A DNA stretch of 64,000 bases from Rhodopseudomonas sp. BR0M22 (lineage in GTDB: Bacteria; Pseudomonadota; Alphaproteobacteria; Rhizobiales; Xanthobacteraceae). Below, in pieces: positions 61,290 through 64,000 of the stretch (positions are counted from its first letter, which is position 1; the number at the start of each line of letters is the position of its first letter). The notes beneath the pieces are model-generated. The model made no database searches and had not been told where the DNA came from. It saw only the letters and a program-made list of their open reading frames with translations. The DNA lies in assembly GCF_010907035.1 (NCBI RefSeq), contig NZ_QUMK01000002.1, forward strand, positions 62,001 to 126,000. The letters are read 5' to 3'. Made by a program: the position numbers and the translations under genes.

Positions 61290-61853
61290 TCAGTCCTTTC
61301 GCGTCATCGCAACGAGACGCGCCAGCAGCTTCTTGCGGTCCATCCGCAGGTCGGGGGCGAGGTGGGTGAGATCGGCGAGCCAGGCACCGTCGGCGGCGAG
61401 CCGGACGATCTCCAGTGCGGGCGCAGAGTCGGTCTTCTTGTGGTTGGTCAGCCGCGTCCGCATCCAGATCGACCAGCGCGGTCGCAGTACTGGATCGGTC
61501 ATCATCGATACCGCCAGCGCGCCGCCGCACTGGTTGTCGTCCTGGTCGCTGAGGTTGAAGGTCGCCCGGACATAGGCGCGGGTGAAGCAGCCGTAGCTGG
61601 AATGGTCGTCCTGCATCGCCTCGTCGATCGCGGAACCGAAGATGTCGAGCTGGGCGTCGAATACGGCCTCGATCAATCTCTCCTTGGTCGGGAAGTGATG
61701 GAACAGCCCTCCCTTGGTGACGCCGGCGGCCGCGGCGACGGCTTGGACCGTAACCGCCTGCAGGCCGCGCTCCAGCGCCAGATTGGCCGCACAGTCGATC
61801 AGAGCGCGGCGGACGACTTCCGGTTGTTTCTTTCGCTCATAGGCGCTGCTCAT
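61290..61853 (-). CDS. TetR-family repressor
   Basis: 187 residues. The N-terminal helix-turn-helix is GLQAVTVQAVAAAAGVTKGG, followed by LFHHFPTKERLIEAVF, the TetR signature. A ligand-binding helical C-terminus follows (TetR_C type). Divergent from the RND efflux operon with a palindromic operator between them, so it is probably the local repressor of efflux, released by a toxic ligand. Confidence 0.92.
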   Translation of the reverse strand: MSSAYERKKQPEVVRRALIDCAANLALERGLQAVTVQAVAAAAGVTKGGLFHHFPTKERLIEAVFDAQLDIFGSAIDEAMQDDHSSYGCFTRAYVRATFNLSDQDDNQCGGALAVSMMTDPVLRPRWSIWMRTRLTNHKKTDSAPALEIVRLAADGAWLADLTHLAPDLRMDRKKLLARLVAMTRKD

Positions 61854-61887
61854 CGCGGCGAGAGACTTTCGATGTGACGTTCGGATG

Positions 61888-61916
61888 AATCTACACGGGG
61901 GGAGGTTGTTATTGTC
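61888..61916 (-). promoter_or_regulatory. Candidate promoter of the tetR gene
   Basis: On the minus strand TTGACA (61916-61911), 17 bases, TGTAGA (61893-61888). The operator lies just upstream of the -35, consistent with autoregulation. Confidence 0.4.
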
Positions 61917-61927
61917 AATGATCTAAT

Positions 61928-61945
61928 ATACCAACCGGCCGGTAT
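61928..61945. promoter_or_regulatory. Candidate TetR/AcrR operator
   Basis: ATACCAACCGGCCGGTAT: outer arms ATACC/GGTAT with a self-complementary CCGGCCGG core, similar to AcrR-family operators, placed between the divergent tetR and efflux genes. Confidence 0.6.
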
Positions 61946-61993
61946 CTTTGAGCGGTTGCGATATGGCTGGGGGGCGCGCGACCGCGCCGAGCG

Positions 61994-63190
61994 ATGGTGA
62001 TCTGCGTGACAACGAAGACAAGGGCCGCCCTCCGGGCCGCATGCGCGTTTGGTGTGGTGGTGAGTCTGGCCGGCTGTGGTGACGGTAAACAGGCCGGGGC
62101 CGACCAGCAAACACCGCCGGTGGCGGTGAGTGTAGTTGCGGTTGCGCCGGAAACGTTGCGCATCGTCAGCGATCTGCCCGGCCGCATCGCGCCCACCCGG
62201 ATCGCCGAAGTGCGACCGCGCGTTTCCGGCATCATCGTCGAGCGGGTGTTCAAGCAGGGGACTGTCGTCCAGCAGGGCGACGTGCTTTACCGGCTCGATC
62301 CGGCTCCATTCCAGGTTCGTGTCGCCAGCGCCAAGGCAGCGCTGCAGCGGGCGGTGGCGACGCGCACGCTCGCGGCACAGCAGGCCGAGCGTCAGACCCG
62401 GCTGAAGGATCGCGACGTCACCACCGGCCAACTCTACGACAAGGCGGTCGCCGAACTGGCGCAGGCTGAGGCGGACGAGGCTTCGGCGCGCGCCGGTCTG
62501 CAGGCTGCCGAGCTTGATCTGCAATACACCGAGGTGCGTGCGCCGATTACCGGCCGGATCGGGCGCGCGCTGATCACCGAGGGCGCGCTGTTCACCGTCG
62601 GCGGCAGCGAGAGTCTGGCGACGATTCAGCAGCTCGATCCGGTCTATGCGGACTTCACCCAGTCGGCCAACGAATTGCTGGAGCTCAAACACGCCGCGCA
62701 GCGCTCGGCGAAGCCGGGCGATGCGATCGAAGCCGAGGTTCGCCTGCGCTTCGACAACGGGACGAACTACGCCTATCGCGGCCGGCTACTGTTCTCCGAA
62801 GCCTCGGTCGACGCCACCACCGGGCAGGTGACGCTGCGCGGCGAGTTTCCCAATCCCGACGGCGATCTATTGCCGGGCATGTACGTGCGGGTGCTGCTCG
62901 TGCAGGGCGAGCAGGCCAATGTGCTGGCCGTGCCCGACCGCGCGCTACGCCGCGATCCCGGCGGGCAGGCACAGCTCTATGTCGTTTCTGCCGACCGTAA
63001 GGCCGAATTGCGCCCGGTGACGCCGTCGCGACTACTCGACGGCCGCTGGATCATCGCCAGCGGATTGAAGGCCGGCGATGCGGTGATCGTGCAGGGCTTC
63101 CAGGCGCTGTCGCCAGGTGCTTCGGTCGATCCGAAGCCGTGGCCGCACGCGGCGGCTGGCACGACCAGCGCCGCCTCGCAGGCAAAGTGA
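61994..63190 (+). CDS. RND efflux periplasmic adaptor lipoprotein (AcrA/MexA family)
   Basis: 398 residues from the ATG at 61994 (in-frame GTGs at 61997 and 62006 are alternatives). Lipobox VVSLAGC marks the lipid-anchored Cys near residue 28. Biotinyl-lipoyl motifs (RPRVSGIIVERVF; GDVLYRLDPAPF), a helical hairpin (about 100-165) and the beta-barrel (YTEVRAPITGRIGRALITEG; PNPDGDLLPGMYVRV) are in the usual order. It links the inner-membrane pump encoded next to an outer-membrane channel; no TolC-type gene is in the window. Confidence 0.94.
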   Translation: MVICVTTKTRAALRAACAFGVVVSLAGCGDGKQAGADQQTPPVAVSVVAVAPETLRIVSDLPGRIAPTRIAEVRPRVSGIIVERVFKQGTVVQQGDVLYRLDPAPFQVRVASAKAALQRAVATRTLAAQQAERQTRLKDRDVTTGQLYDKAVAELAQAEADEASARAGLQAAELDLQYTEVRAPITGRIGRALITEGALFTVGGSESLATIQQLDPVYADFTQSANELLELKHAAQRSAKPGDAIEAEVRLRFDNGTNYAYRGRLLFSEASVDATTGQVTLRGEFPNPDGDLLPGMYVRVLLVQGEQANVLAVPDRALRRDPGGQAQLYVVSADRKAELRPVTPSRLLDGRWIIASGLKAGDAVIVQGFQALSPGASVDPKPWPHAAAGTTSAASQAK

Positions 63191-63201
63191 GGCTCTGCGG
63201 T

Positions 63202-64000
63202 CATGCCCGATTTCTTCATCGCGCGGCCGGTGTTCGCATGGGTCGTCGCCATCTTCATCATGATCGCCGGCGCGCTGGCGATTCCATTCCTGCCGGTCGC
63301 GCAATATCCCAACATCGCGCCAGCCAAGATCTCCGTCACTGCCAACTATCCGGGCGCTTCGTCGGAGGAGATCTATCAGGGCGTCGTCCGGCTGATCGAG
63401 GATCAACTCGCCGGCATCCCCGGCCTGATGTATTTCGAGTCGACTACCGACGCGACCGGCCAGATCTCGATCGAGGTATCGTTTCAGCCCGGAACGTCGC
63501 TGGCCCAAGCCACGGTAGACGTGCAGAACCGCATCCGGCGCGTCGAGTCACGGCTGCCGAGCGCGGTGACTCAGCGTGGTATCCTGGTGGACGAAGCCTC
63601 CAGCACCTTCCTGATGTTCATCTCGTTGCAGACCACCGACGGCTCGCTGGATAGCGTTGCGGTCGGCGACTACATCACCCGGCACATCATCAGCGACATC
63701 CGCCGGGTCGAGGGGGTCGGCAAGGCGCAGTTGTTCGGCACTCAGCGGTCGATGCGGGTGTGGATCGATCCGGACAAGCTGTTCGGTGTCGGCCTGACCG
63801 TCAGCGATGTGTCGGCGGCGATCGCCGCGCAAAACGCGCAGGTCGCGGCGGGACGGATTGGCGCGATGCCCAACCCGGTCTCGCAGGAGGTCACCGCGCC
63901 GGTGCTGGTCAAGGGCCAGCTCGGCACGCCGGAGGAATTCGGCGCCATTGTATTGCGCGCCAATCGCGATGGTTCGTCGGTGCGGCTGCGCGACGTCGCG
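63202..64000 (+). CDS. RND efflux pump inner-membrane transporter (AcrB/MexB family), partial
   Basis: Open from the ATG at 63202 to the window end (266 codons seen of about 1040). The N-terminus FFIARPVFAWVVAIFIMIAG is the first helix of HAE1-type pumps; YPNIAPAKISVTANYPGASS and the porter-domain segment IRRVEGVGKAQLFGTQRSMR follow. Proton-driven export of hydrophobic toxic compounds. It begins 11 bp after the adaptor gene in one operon under the TetR regulator. Confidence 0.95.

Overview
The window looks like chromosome of a Rhodopseudomonas palustris-type alphaproteobacterium (Nitrobacteraceae/Bradyrhizobiaceae). The grounds are the high GC content, alphaproteobacterial flagellar regulators (FlbT, FlaF, FliX), a thioredoxin-reductase-like ferredoxin-NADP reductase beside a putidaredoxin-type ferredoxin, a GPR/RgsE-like polar growth scaffold and a DUF3551 protein. 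I assign the organism from gene content and memory, not from a database search. No rRNA, tRNA, CRISPR array, phage or insertion sequence was seen.

Layout. (1) 1-3370, minus: a very large membrane-anchored repeat protein cut by the window edge, with candidate CtrA boxes upstream. (2) 3.8-6.4 kb: a lone Hpt protein, a [2Fe-2S] ferredoxin, a thioesterase and ferredoxin-NADP reductase. (3) 6.5-10.3 kb: a small surface-polysaccharide group (GT2, GT4, O-antigen ligase/polymerase-like). (4) 10.4-24.5 kb: envelope and stress functions (DUF2147, TonB-dependent receptor, PKD-SGNH hydrolase, MprF-like membrane domain, DUF892 ferritin-like protein, UspA, SixA-like phosphatase, FAD oxidoreductase, MsrB, GT39). 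(5) 24.6-28.9 kb: a 1416-residue double hybrid histidine kinase. (6) 29.2-37.5 kb: flgE (sigma-54 promoter), flgK, flgL and a giant flagellin gene. (7) 37.7-52.7 kb: a 13-gene sugar-biosynthesis and glycosyltransfer island. (8) 53.2-60.1 kb: a second giant flagellin gene, flbT, flaF, and a minus-strand operon flgI-flgJ-flgN-like with a FlaG-like gene, divergent from fliX. (9) 60.3-64.0 kb: a DksA-like regulator, a small secreted protein, and a TetR regulator divergent from an RND efflux operon that runs off the window.

The most interesting part is the island at 37.7-52.7 kb. Two flagellin genes of almost equal size (888 and 885 codons), in the same orientation, bracket it. It encodes a GmhA-like sugar-phosphate isomerase, an HldE-like nucleotidyltransferase/kinase with its two domains in reversed order, a second sugar nucleotidyltransferase, two NAD-dependent epimerase/dehydratases, an SDR, a zinc-type dehydrogenase and two methyltransferases. 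It also has two separate thiamine-diphosphate enzyme systems: an E1 alpha/beta pair with no E2/E3 partner, and an acetolactate-synthase-like enzyme. A TPR-GT41 (OGT/SPINDLY) glycosyltransferase faces the second flagellin. I infer a dedicated pathway for an unusual, probably carbon-branched or higher-carbon NDP-sugar that is attached to flagellin.

The hook, hook-filament junction and filament proteins all carry insertions that look related to each other. FlbT and FlaF lie directly downstream of flagellin 2, where they would set flagellin mRNA levels. Candidate CtrA boxes between the OGT gene and flagellin 2, and before the polar-growth scaffold, suggest cell-cycle control.
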